A stretch of DNA of 64,000 nt. Source: Streptomyces sp. SN-593 (GTDB lineage Bacteria; Actinomycetota; Actinomycetes; Streptomycetales; Streptomycetaceae). Within the stretch, counting starts at the first letter, position 1; the number at the start of each line of letters is the position of its first letter. A model generated the notes under the pieces. That model worked only from the letters and a program-made list of their open reading frames with translations. It was not told the DNA's origin and searched no databases. Both the position numbers and the translations under genes were made by a program. This document shows positions 17,533-27,390 of the stretch, one piece after another. Where the stretch lies: NCBI RefSeq assembly GCF_016756395.1, contig NZ_AP018365.1, positions 4,129,001-4,193,000 of the forward strand, given 5' to 3'.

Positions 17533-17562
17533 CGAGGGCCCCGGATCACTCCGGGGCCCTCG
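17533..17562 (-). terminator. Terminator of tRNA-Arg(ACG)
   Basis: CGAGGGCCCCGGA (17533-17545) and TCCGGGGCCCTCG (17550-17562) are perfect reverse complements around a 4-base loop. The hairpin sits 9 bases past the tRNA 3' end on the minus strand. Confidence 0.75.
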
Positions 17563-17570
17563 GCTCGCTG

Positions 17571-17643
17571 TGCACTCGGCAGGATTCGAACCTGCAACCT
17601 TCTGATCCGTAGTCAGATGCTCTATCCGTTGAGCTACGAGTGC
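17571..17643 (-). tRNA. tRNA-Arg(ACG)
   Basis: Read on the minus strand, acceptor arms GCACTCG and CGAGTGC pair perfectly. The D-arm is GCTC/GAGC. The anticodon arm is TCTGA-CTACGGA-TCAGA with anticodon ACG, and the T-arm is GCAGG-TTCGAAT-CCTGC. The discriminator base is A. CCA is not encoded. ACG is normally converted to ICG and reads CGU, CGC and CGA. Confidence 0.97.
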
Positions 17644-17890
17644 GGGTGGCTTCCCGGCCTTGTGGGCCGGTCGGCGTTGCGAGAACAACATTACATGAGG
17701 GGGCGCGGGAGGTGAAATCGATAGGGGGGAGGGGCAGTGAGCTGGGGAAACGGGGGCGGTGAGGGGTGCGGTGGGGGCGGACCGGCGGGGCCGGGGGAAG
17801 GGTGCCCGGGGGAGGAGGACGTCCCGGGGGACGGGGGCCCGGGAAAAGGGGCGGAGCCCCGGCCGTGGGGACGGCGGGGCTCCGGAGAGG

Positions 17891-17984
17891 TGGCGGAGGC
17901 GGAGGGATTTGAACCCTCGATGGGCGGTAAGACCCAAACCGCATTAGCAGTGCGGCGCCATAGACCGGACTAGGCGACGCCTCC
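17891..17984 (-). tRNA. tRNA-Ser(GCT)
   Basis: Minus strand. Acceptor arms GGAGGCG and CGCCTCC pair, and the anticodon arm is CCGCA-CTGCTAA-TGCGG with anticodon GCT. A long class II variable arm and the T-arm GAGGG-TTCAAAT-CCCTC are present. The discriminator is G and CCA is encoded, unlike the neighbouring tRNA-Arg. It reads AGC/AGU serine codons. Confidence 0.96.
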
Positions 17985-18178
17985 TGATCACGTTCCCGGG
18001 TGAGCGGGCGCGTGGGGAAATGATGGCACAGCCGGGAGGGCTGCGACCAATCCGAGAGTACGGTACAAGGCCGCGGAAGGGCAGGGCAAAGGGGTTGGCC
18101 GCCCCGAGGGTCCGCGGACGCGCCCACGATGGGGTGGTTGGCCGGGGGGAAGGGCGGCCCGGCGGTAGGAAACCGGGC

Positions 18179-19048
18179 ATGCACTCTTCGCCGCCCGCCC
18201 CCACCCCCGCCGCCGGGTCCGCGTCCCCGCTCCGCCCCGCGTCCCCGCTCCGGCCCGATCGGCCGGCCCGGCTCACCCGCCCCGCCCGATCGGGCGCCGC
18301 CGCGCTGGCCGCCGCCGCGGCCCTGGCCACCGCCCTGACCGGCGTCGCGCACGGGGCCGAATCGGCGGGCGGGCAGCACCACTCGGCACCCGCCATCTGG
18401 ACGTCCCCCCAGCCCGCCGGCCGGCTGGCCGTGGCGTACGACGACGGTGCGGGCCACACCCGCACCTACCGGCTGAGCTGCACCCCGCCGGCGCAGACCG
18501 CGCAGCAGGGCACGGCCCCGGCCACCGGCTCCGACCACACCACCGGCCCCGCGACGGGCCCAGCGACCGGTTCCGCGACCGGTTCCGCGACCGGTTCGGC
18601 GACCGGTTCCGGCCCGGCGGCCGACGCAACCCCCTCCACCGGCCCGGCCCCCGCCATCGGCTCCGACCACACCACCGGCGCCGACCCTGCAACCACGCCG
18701 GCAACCGCGCCGGCAACCGTCCCGGCCCCGAACACCCCCGCCCCCGCGCCCGCTCCTCCCACGGCGGCCCCCACCCCCGCCTCCGGCCCCGACCCCTCCC
18801 CCGTCTGCTCCCACCTGGACTCCATCGGCGGCCCCCTCGCCGCCGTCCCGTCCGGCCAGCTGTGCTCGATGATCTACGGCGGCCCGCAGACCGCCCGCGT
18901 GACCGGCACCTGGCGGGGCCGGCCGGTACGGGAGACCTACCGCCGGACCAACGGCTGCGAGGTCGCCCGCTGGAACCGGATGGTCCCGGCGCTGCCCAAC
19001 CCGGTGGCCGACGCGTCGCGCCGCGGCGCCACCCCCGTACGGAGTTGA
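18179..19048 (+). CDS. Secreted SSI-like serine protease inhibitor with a long low-complexity insert
   Basis: A 289-residue exported protein. Residues 1-60 contain basic residues and a hydrophobic stretch (AALAAAAALATALTGVAHGA) acting as a signal peptide. A mature N-terminal strand block (AVAYDDGAGHTRTYRLSCTPP) matches the first half of Streptomyces subtilisin inhibitor (SSI), including its first Cys. The second half starts at VCSHLDSIGG and includes the P1-region-like LCSMIYGGP (SSI has CPMVYDP), VTGTWRGRPV and NGCEVARWN. About 105 residues of Thr/Ala/Gly/Pro repeats (ATGS units, two GSDHTTG) separate the halves, where SSI has only about a dozen. If it folds, Met would be P1. The insertion makes inhibitor activity uncertain. 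Confidence 0.82.
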   Translation: MHSSPPAPTPAAGSASPLRPASPLRPDRPARLTRPARSGAAALAAAAALATALTGVAHGAESAGGQHHSAPAIWTSPQPAGRLAVAYDDGAGHTRTYRLSCTPPAQTAQQGTAPATGSDHTTGPATGPATGSATGSATGSATGSGPAADATPSTGPAPAIGSDHTTGADPATTPATAPATVPAPNTPAPAPAPPTAAPTPASGPDPSPVCSHLDSIGGPLAAVPSGQLCSMIYGGPQTARVTGTWRGRPVRETYRRTNGCEVARWNRMVPALPNPVADASRRGATPVRS

Positions 19049-19387
19049 CCGGCACGTACGGAGTCGGCCGGCAAAGCGCCGGGAACGCCAGCGAATCCCC
19101 GCGATCCCGTTTTCGTGACGCACACCACACCTTCACGGCACAACCTCCAACCCCCCACCCCGTGACGGCACATGACCGTCCCACCCCACAGGAGCAACCC
19201 CGACCCGTACACTCGGTCTAGTGACATGGCCCGGTGGGCGGCGGCAAGATGGGCCGCCCGTGACGTCAGCCGAGGGTGCCCGTACGGCTCAGGTGAGCCC
19301 GTCCGGACGCCGCGCCCGACACTGTGCTCCACACCGGGTACTGCGCCACGCGGAACAGCACATGCGGTAACAGGGAGGACGCGTCTC
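19049..19387. promoter_or_regulatory. Intergenic region upstream of the giant PAS protein gene
   Basis: About 340 bases with no credible gene. A CRP-like half-site region (CGTGACGCACACCACACC) lies around 19115-19132. The region ends with a good ribosome binding site, GGGAGG, about 9 bases before the GTG start at 19388. Confidence 0.35.
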
Positions 19388-22300
19388 GTGAGCAGCAGGC
19401 CATCCAGAGGCGCTGCTCGCCTCGCCTCGATACTGGACGCCCTTCCGGACGCCTTGCTCCTGGTCAACGCCAACGGCACGGTGGTCAACGCGAACGCCAT
19501 AGCGCTGGAGACCTTCGAGGCCCCGGGCACGGCGCTGGTCGGCCGCGGACTGCTGGACCTGCTGCCGTCGTTCGACCCGAAACGCATCCCCGGGTCCATG
19601 CGCAGCCCGCAGGAGGCGGCGGACGACACCCGGACCAAGCCCACCCGGATGCAGGCGCACCGCACCGACGGCTCCCCGTTCCCGGCCCAGGTGACGAGCG
19701 CCAACCTCGACGACAGCCGCACCCCGTACGCCGACTTCGGCAACGGCATGCCGCACTACACCGGCGACGAGCTGCTGATGCTGGTGGTGCGCGACCTGTC
19801 CGGCACCGTGGACACCGAGGCCGAACTCGCCCGCCAGCAGCGGCAGACCGAGATGATCCTGCGCGCGGCGGCCGAGGGCGTGGTCGGCGTGGACACCGAG
19901 GGCAAGGTCGTGCTGGTCAACCCGTCGGCCGCGCAGATCCTCGGCCACCGGGCGACCGACCTCGGGGGCAAGGAGCTGCACCCGCTGGTGCACCACTCCC
20001 GCCCGGACGGCTCGCCGCTGGCCTACGAGGAGACCCCGCTCGCCGACACGCTCCGCTCCGGCCGCAAGCACCGGGTGCGCGGCCAGGTGCTGTGGCGCAA
20101 GGACGGCCGGGCGGTACCGGTGGACCTGACCACGGCCCCGGTCCGGGACGGCGACCAACTGGTCGGCGCGGTCATGACGTTCACCGACCGGACCCAGTAC
20201 GACGCGCTCGCCGCCCGCACCGGGCAGTTGCGGGCGCTGCTCGACATCTCGCTGCGCGCGCCGCTCGCCGAGCTGCGCGCCGAGCTGACCGGCCTCGCGG
20301 CCGACCCGGCCGGGCAGTTGTGGCCGGAGGCGAACCAGACGCTGCACCACCTCGCCGCCGGCTACGCCCGGATCACCACCCTGATCGACAACGTGCTGGA
20401 CTTCCAGCGGCTGGACCGCGGCCAGGACAAGCTGCACCGCGCGCCGGTCGGCCTGGACGAGGTGGTGTCCGCGGCGATCGACGGCGCGGTCGAGCTGATC
20501 GGGCCCGGCCGGGCGCAGTTCGCCGTGCACGCGGCGCCGATCGAGGCGTCGGTGGACGGCGAGCGGATGGCCCAGGCGCTCGCCCACCTCGTCGCCGACG
20601 TGGCGGGGGTGGACTCGGCGGGCAACACCGTCGCGTACGCCGGGGACTCCACCATCGTGGTCGCGGTGGCCCAGCGCGGTGACGTCGTACGCATCGACGT
20701 GCGCGGCCCGAGCGCGGGCGGCGACCCGGTGCACCTGCCGCTGGCGCGCGGCATCGTCGAACGGCACGGCGGGGTGCTCCAGACCCACGAGGTGCCCGGC
20801 CAGGGCAGCGCGTACGTCCTCGAAGTGCCCCTGGGCCTCGACCCGGAGGCGGCACGTGCCGCCGGGGAGGCGCGCACCGGCGGCACGGACGGCGAGGCGG
20901 GCGACGGCGCCGACGCGGGCACGGGCACGGACGGCGGCGCGAACGGCGGTGCTTCCGGTGGTCCGAGCGGCCGCCGGGCCAAGGCCAAGGGCAAGGGCGC
21001 TCCGGGCGCGGAGGCGGAGCAGCGCGCCGGCGCCCCCGGCGGCGGGACGGGGCGCGCCGCCCGCCGCTCGCACGCCGCGCCCGGCGGGGCGGACCAGGGG
21101 CTGGAACGGGAGCAGGAGCGGGACGGCCGGGTCGCCGGCGAACCGCAGCCGCCGCATCACCCGGCCGACGACACCGGCACGGTGGTGGCCCCGTGGGCGG
21201 TCCCGCCGGTGGCGCCCACGCCGCCGGTTCCCGAGCAGGCCGCACGCCGGGCCGGGGAGCAGGGCCCGGAGCAGGCCGCCGGCCAGGCCGACGCGCCGAC
21301 CGGGCGCCGCCGCGCGCTGCGGCGCCCCATCGGCCGCCCCGAGCACCCGCAGGGGCAGAACCCGCCGCACGCGCCGCACGCGCTGCCGCCGGCCGCGCCA
21401 GGGCCGCAGTCCGGTCCGCAGTCCGACCCGCGATCCGGTGCGCAGGCGGAGTCCCAGCCGCAGGACCCTCGGGCGCCCCAGCCCCCGCAGCCCTCCCAGC
21501 CCTCCCAGCCCCAGCCGATGCCACAACTCCCGCAACTCCCGCAGCACGGAGCCGGCGGACCGGGCGGGCCGGGCGGGTCCCTCGGACCTGTCGGGCCCGA
21601 GGGCGTCGTCCCCGAGGACGGCACGCGGCCGACCGGCCGCAGGGCCCGCCGCGGGCGCCCCGCCGTCGAGGAGCAGCCCCCCGAGGAGGGCGGCGAGCTG
21701 CGCCGGCTCCCGGCACCCCGCATCCCGAACGCGCTGCCCCCCGCCGACGGTGACGGCGCCCCCGCCCGGCACCCGGGCGCCCCGCAGGACCCGGCGAACT
21801 CCCCGGCGCCGCAGGGCGGGCAGCCCGCCCTCGGCACCGGCCGCAGGGGCCGCCGTGCCCTCGAAGCCGCGCCGCAGCAGCCGCCCGTACCCGGCATGCC
21901 GTACCGGGAGGACCCGCCCGGCCCCGCGCAGCCGCCCGCCCCGAGCTGGCCGCAGCCCGTCCCGGACCCCTCCGGCGGCGACCCGGCCGCGCGGGCCGAG
22001 CAGGGCCCCGCGGCCTCCCCCGAGCCCGGTGTGCCCGGGCAGCAGCGCTCCGCCAGGGCCTGGCCGGAGCCCGGTCCGCTCGCGCCGGGGCCCGGCGACC
22101 AGCCGGCGCCCACCGCCTGGCCGCAGGCGGGCGGGCAGGGCGCGCCGCGCCAGGACCCGCGGGGCTCCGACGGCGCGCACGGCACCCACGGTGCGCCCGA
22201 CCACCACGGCGGGCCCGGCACCGGTGGCGACGCGCAGCAGGACCCGTCGCACCAGACCCACGGCCGGGCCATAAGCGTCCGCACCCTCGGCCAGGGTGTG

Positions 22301-23512
22301 CCGTTCAGCGCCGGCGGCGACCCGAACGAGCAGACGCCCACCCAGGCCGTGCAGGCGCAGCACCCGCAGGGGCTTCCCGCGCAGGTCGCGGCCGGCGGCT
22401 CCGGCCGCCGGCGCCGCCTCGCCCCGCCCCAGCAGCCCGAACCTCCCCAGCCGCAGGGGCCGCAGGGCCTCGCGGTCCCCGGCGCGCAGCCGGCGCTGCC
22501 CGGGCAGCAGTCCGGCCCGGGCGGCGAGCACCAGGCCCGCCAGCACCCGCAGGCCGACCCCGACAGCGGCCAGGTCCCGGTGCGCCGTCCGGACGGGCGC
22601 GGCCGCGGTCAGGCCGGCGGGGACACCGCCCTGCTGCGCCCGGTCCCGCCGCTGGAGGAGCAGCAGCCCGGCCGGTCGTACGCGATCGGGGCGCCCGCGG
22701 AGGGTGCGGCCGAGGGCCCTGAGCCGCTGGACGGGCCGAACGGCGCGGTGGACGTCACCGACGTGCCCGCGGGCGAGGCGGCCGACGACCGCCACGAGGA
22801 GCCGCTGGACGAGCCGCGCCGCCTGCTGGTGTGGCCCGAGCCGGACGTCTCGACCCGGCAGGCGCTGACCGACCGGGGCTACCGCCCGGTGATCGTACGG
22901 TCCCGCGAGGAGGTGGACGCGCAGGTCGCCGAGCCGCCGGCGGCCCTGTTCGTGGACCCGCTGACCGGGCCGATCACCCGGACCGCGCTCCAGGCGCTGC
23001 GCCAGGCGGCGGCCGCCGCCGAGGTGCCGGTCCTGGTCACGGCGGGCCTGGGCCAGGCGACCCGCGAGGCCGCGTACGGCGCCGATCCGGCGGTGCTGCT
23101 GAAGGCGCTCGCGCCGCGCGACAGCGAGCAGCACCCGCCGCGGGTGCTGCTGGTGGAGGGCCACGACCCGATCGCGATGGCGTTCGCGGCCACGCTGGAG
23201 CGGCGCGGCATGCAGGTCACGCACGCGGACTCCGAGGCCGACGCGATGACCAAGGCCGCCCAGATCCACCCGAACCTGGTGGTGATGGACCTGATGCTGA
23301 TCAGGCGCCGCCGCCAGGGCATCGTGGACTGGCTGCGCGGCCACTCCCGGCTCAACAGCACCCCGCTGGTCGTCTACACCTCCGCGGACATCGACCCCGA
23401 CGAGCTGCCGAGGCTGGCGTCCGGGGAGACCGTGCTGTTCCTCGCGGAGCGTTCGACGAGCGCGGACGTGCAGTCCAGGATCGTGGACCTGCTCGGGAAG
23501 ATCGGCACCTGA
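19388..23512 (+). CDS. PAS / degenerate histidine-kinase / tandem receiver protein
   Basis: A 1374-residue soluble-looking protein. A PAS domain lies at about residues 10-130 (DALLLVNANGTVVNANAIAL) and a second at about 155-270 (VVGVDTEGKVVLVNPSAAQI). A kinase-like core follows at about 275-485. Its H-box position reads DISLRAPLAELRAEL with no His, the N-box has VADVAG instead of Asn-Ala, and G1/G2 motifs are replaced (RIDVRGP, HLPLARGIVERHGG), so catalysis is unlikely. About 650 residues of Pro/Gln/Gly-rich disordered linker follow. Two receiver-like domains end the protein, at about 1143 (FVDPLTGP, LVTAG, LLKAL) and 1250 (VVMDLML, VVYTSA, but no conserved Lys). The GTG start has GGGAGG upstream. 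It is probably a sensory scaffold. Confidence 0.85.
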   Translation: MSSRPSRGAARLASILDALPDALLLVNANGTVVNANAIALETFEAPGTALVGRGLLDLLPSFDPKRIPGSMRSPQEAADDTRTKPTRMQAHRTDGSPFPAQVTSANLDDSRTPYADFGNGMPHYTGDELLMLVVRDLSGTVDTEAELARQQRQTEMILRAAAEGVVGVDTEGKVVLVNPSAAQILGHRATDLGGKELHPLVHHSRPDGSPLAYEETPLADTLRSGRKHRVRGQVLWRKDGRAVPVDLTTAPVRDGDQLVGAVMTFTDRTQYDALAARTGQLRALLDISLRAPLAELRAELTGLAADPAGQLWPEANQTLHHLAAGYARITTLIDNVLDFQRLDRGQDKLHRAPVGLDEVVSAAIDGAVELIGPGRAQFAVHAAPIEASVDGERMAQALAHLVADVAGVDSAGNTVAYAGDSTIVVAVAQRGDVVRIDVRGPSAGGDPVHLPLARGIVERHGGVLQTHEVPGQGSAYVLEVPLGLDPEAARAAGEARTGGTDGEAGDGADAGTGTDGGANGGASGGPSGRRAKAKGKGAPGAEAEQRAGAPGGGTGRAARRSHAAPGGADQGLEREQERDGRVAGEPQPPHHPADDTGTVVAPWAVPPVAPTPPVPEQAARRAGEQGPEQAAGQADAPTGRRRALRRPIGRPEHPQGQNPPHAPHALPPAAPGPQSGPQSDPRSGAQAESQPQDPRAPQPPQPSQPSQPQPMPQLPQLPQHGAGGPGGPGGSLGPVGPEGVVPEDGTRPTGRRARRGRPAVEEQPPEEGGELRRLPAPRIPNALPPADGDGAPARHPGAPQDPANSPAPQGGQPALGTGRRGRRALEAAPQQPPVPGMPYREDPPGPAQPPAPSWPQPVPDPSGGDPAARAEQGPAASPEPGVPGQQRSARAWPEPGPLAPGPGDQPAPTAWPQAGGQGAPRQDPRGSDGAHGTHGAPDHHGGPGTGGDAQQDPSHQTHGRAISVRTLGQGVPFSAGGDPNEQTPTQAVQAQHPQGLPAQVAAGGSGRRRRLAPPQQPEPPQPQGPQGLAVPGAQPALPGQQSGPGGEHQARQHPQADPDSGQVPVRRPDGRGRGQAGGDTALLRPVPPLEEQQPGRSYAIGAPAEGAAEGPEPLDGPNGAVDVTDVPAGEAADDRHEEPLDEPRRLLVWPEPDVSTRQALTDRGYRPVIVRSREEVDAQVAEPPAALFVDPLTGPITRTALQALRQAAAAAEVPVLVTAGLGQATREAAYGADPAVLLKALAPRDSEQHPPRVLLVEGHDPIAMAFAATLERRGMQVTHADSEADAMTKAAQIHPNLVVMDLMLIRRRRQGIVDWLRGHSRLNSTPLVVYTSADIDPDELPRLASGETVLFLAERSTSADVQSRIVDLLGKIGT

Positions 23513-23610
23513 CGCGGGGCCGACGGTCGGCGTGGGCGCCTGACGGGACGCCGGCGGCGGGCGGCCGGGGCCCGGGCCGGGCCGGCAGGGGTGCGCGCCG
23601 GGCAATCCGC

Positions 23611-23639
23611 TCGGCACCGCCCGCACCCTTTGCTAGGGT
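23611..23639 (+). promoter_or_regulatory. Promoter of the metG leader transcript
   Basis: TCGGCA at 23611-23616 (4 of 6 match to TTGACA), a 17-bp spacer and TAGGGT at 23634-23639. The predicted start is at about 23646, which is the first base of the 14-codon leader ORF, so the leader ORF would be translated without a Shine-Dalgarno. Confidence 0.5.
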
Positions 23640-23645
23640 CGGCCC

Positions 23646-23690
23646 ATGACCGCACACGCCTTCGCGATGATGCCCCGCAGGGGCCGCTGA
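23646..23690 (+). CDS. Leader peptide upstream of methionyl-tRNA synthetase
   Basis: A 14-codon ORF encodes MTAHAFAMMPRRGR and stops at TGA 23688-23690. It starts exactly at the predicted transcription start (leaderless). Two tandem ATG codons (23667-23672) sit just before a GCCCC-GCA-GGGGC hairpin (23672-23684), whose right arm can alternatively pair with GGCCCC at 23713-23718, the left arm of a terminator-like hairpin. This is the layout expected of ribosome-mediated attenuation responding to charged tRNA-Met. The ORF is too short to rely on codon statistics. Existence as a translated peptide is inference. Confidence 0.5.
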   Translation: MTAHAFAMMPRRGR

Positions 23691-23709
23691 CGCGCGTGTG
23701 TGTCGCATC

Positions 23710-23732
23710 CGAGGCCCCGAGTCGGGGCCTCG
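23710..23732 (+). terminator. Attenuator-like hairpin before metG
   Basis: CGAGGCCCC (23710-23718) pairs with GGGGCCTCG (23724-23732), a 9-bp perfect stem with a 5-base loop, 50 bases before the synthetase start. GTTC follows. Its left arm is also complementary to GGGGCC at 23680-23685 inside the leader ORF, so two mutually exclusive structures exist. Confidence 0.55.
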
Positions 23733-23782
23733 TTCGCGTGTCGCGGGTCGGAGCCCCGCCTCCCTGATCGCAGGAGGTTCCG

Positions 23783-25393
23783 ATGTCGCGCTTCTACGTC
23801 ACGACGACCATCCCCTACGTCAACGCCCGCCCGCACCTCGGCTTCGCGCTGGAGCTGGTGCAGGCCGACGTGCTGGCCAGGCGCGCCCGCCAGGCCGGCC
23901 GTGAGGTCCGCTTCCTGACCGGAACCGACGACAACTCGCTGAAGAACGTGCTGGCCGCCGAGGCCGAGGGCGTGCCCGTACAGGACCTGGTGGACCGCAA
24001 CGCCGCCGCCTTCGCCGGTCTGCGCGCACCCCTCGCGCTCTCCTTCGACGACTTCATCCGCACCAGCAGCGACCCCCGGCACCGGATCGGCGTCGAGCGG
24101 CTGTGGGAGCGGGTCGCGGCGAGCGGCGACCTGTACCGCAAGCACTACGAGGGGCTGTACTGCGTCGGCTGCGAGCAGTTCTACACGTCCGACGAGCTGA
24201 CCGGCGACGGCCTGTGCGCCGAGCACCTGACCCGGCCCCGGCGCGTCGCCGAGGAGAACTGGTTCTTCCGGCTGTCCCGCTACGGCGACCGGCTGCGCGA
24301 GCTGATCGCCGGCGGAACCCTGCGGATCGAGCTGGCCGCGCGCCGCAACGAGGTGCTGGCCCTGATCGACTCCGGGCTGCACGACTTCTCCGTCTCCCGC
24401 TCGCAGCGCCGTGCCCGCGGCTGGGGCATCCCGGTGCCCGGCGACCCCGACCAGGTCGTCTACGTCTGGTGGGACGCGCTCGGCAACTACGTCACCAGCC
24501 TCGGGTACGGCACCGCCGCACCGGACGTCGAACGGTGGTGGGGCCCCGAGCGGCCCCCCGGAACAGCCGACGGCGCCAGCACCAGCACGACCACCGGCAC
24601 CAGCACCGGCACCGGCACCGGCACCGGCAGGGACACAGCGGCGGGCAGGCGGCGGGTACACCTCGCCGGGAAGGGCGTCCTGCGCTTCCACGCCGTGTAC
24701 TGGCCCGCGATGCTGCTGTCGGCCGGACTCCCGCTGCCGACCGACGTCCTGGTGCACGACTACCTGACCGTCGACGGCCGCAAGATCAGCAAGTCCGCGG
24801 GCACCGCGGTGGACCCGGCCGAACTGGCGGCCGAGGTCGGTACCGACGCGGTGCGGTGGTGGCTGCTGCGGGACGTTCCCCGGGTCGGGGACGCGGACTA
24901 CACCCGGGAGCGCCTGGTGGCCCGGGCGGACGGCGACCTCGCGGGCGGACTGGGCAACGTGGTGCACCGGATCGTCACCATGGTGCACTCCTACCGCGGC
25001 GGCCGGGTGCCCGAGCCGGCCGGCCACCAACCTTCCCCGCTACCGGAGTTGGCCGACGCGTGCGCGGCGGCGGGCGGGCGGATCGACGCGGCGCTGGAGG
25101 CGTTCGACTTCCGGCGGGCCACCGCGGCGGTCTGGTCGATCGTGGAGGAGGCGAACCGCGCGGTCGAGGCCACCCGGCCCTGGGAGTCGGCGAGGGCCGA
25201 GCGCGGCGGCGACACGGCGGCGGGCGCGCGGCTCGACGCGGTACTGGCCGCGCTGCACCGCGGATGTGCCGAACTGGCGGTGGCGGTCGAGCCGTTCCTG
25301 CCGGGCGCCGCGGCCCGGATCGCCGCGCAGGTCACCCCGGTCGGCGGCGAACTTCCCCCGGCCGGACCGCTGTTCCCGCGCATCGGCGCGTAA
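23783..25393 (+). CDS. metG: Methionyl-tRNA synthetase, short form (possible second copy)
   Basis: A 536-residue class I synthetase that charges tRNA-Met. The N-terminal signature reads PYVNARPHLGFALEL, with HLGF in the HIGH position. The connective peptide has CVGCEQFY and a later LCAEHL. The KMSKS loop is GRKISKSAGT, and the C-terminal anticodon-binding helical domain begins near residue 390. The loop around residues 264-290 carries a Ser/Thr/Gly simple-sequence insert encoded by ACCGGC repeats. Divergence from the usual signatures suggests a paralogue, though one cannot exclude that it is the only copy. ATG is preceded by AGGAGG with ideal spacing. The leader upstream suggests attenuation control. 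Confidence 0.9.
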   Translation: MSRFYVTTTIPYVNARPHLGFALELVQADVLARRARQAGREVRFLTGTDDNSLKNVLAAEAEGVPVQDLVDRNAAAFAGLRAPLALSFDDFIRTSSDPRHRIGVERLWERVAASGDLYRKHYEGLYCVGCEQFYTSDELTGDGLCAEHLTRPRRVAEENWFFRLSRYGDRLRELIAGGTLRIELAARRNEVLALIDSGLHDFSVSRSQRRARGWGIPVPGDPDQVVYVWWDALGNYVTSLGYGTAAPDVERWWGPERPPGTADGASTSTTTGTSTGTGTGTGRDTAAGRRRVHLAGKGVLRFHAVYWPAMLLSAGLPLPTDVLVHDYLTVDGRKISKSAGTAVDPAELAAEVGTDAVRWWLLRDVPRVGDADYTRERLVARADGDLAGGLGNVVHRIVTMVHSYRGGRVPEPAGHQPSPLPELADACAAAGGRIDAALEAFDFRRATAAVWSIVEEANRAVEATRPWESARAERGGDTAAGARLDAVLAALHRGCAELAVAVEPFLPGAAARIAAQVTPVGGELPPAGPLFPRIGA

Positions 25394-25447
25394 TGCGCGG
25401 CGGCCGCGGTTCCGCCCGGCGCCGCGGCGCGCCACCGTCAGGTCCGG

Positions 25448-25480
25448 GCGGGGCCGTACCGTCCAGGGGTACGGCCCCGC
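25448..25480. terminator. Bidirectional terminator between metG and acyl-CoA synthetase genes
   Basis: GCGGGGCCGTACC (25448-25460) and GGTACGGCCCCGC (25468-25480) form a perfect 13-bp stem with a 7-base loop between two convergent genes. Confidence 0.75.
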
Positions 25481-25495
25481 GGGCGGGGCGGGGCG

Positions 25496-27145
<1,650 letters not shown>

Positions 27146-27390
27146 GCGGGCCTCCGGGCGGCTTCCGAGGGGTTTGCCCGCGATTCTGCTTCCATACCGC
27201 GGGGTATGTCACTACCCCGGGCCGGACCGTCCCGACCCCTGATCCCGCGGGCCGGGTCCCCTGCGGGACGGCCGCCCCCGGCTCCACCCGCGGAAGGTGG
27301 GGACAGCCCCCGGCCTACGACCTGAGGGTGATTCCGTGTCGGCACCTGCGGCCGATCCGCCGACCGCGTCCCGGCTCCTACCGTGGAGCC
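27146..27390. promoter_or_regulatory. Divergent promoter region, acyl-CoA ligase / SigE-family sigma
   Basis: About 245 bases between divergent genes. For the sigma gene, TACCGT at 27379-27384 is followed by six bases and the ATG at 27391. A GGAG inside those six bases could also act as a weak ribosome site. Nothing else recognisable. Confidence 0.45.

Noticed and set aside
19289..23626. 1445-codon minus-strand open frame opposite the giant PAS protein
   Set aside because: Arg/Gly/Leu/Val-rich composition without domains. It mirrors the plus-strand gene, which has clear PAS and receiver motifs and a ribosome site. Long antisense frames are expected at this GC content.
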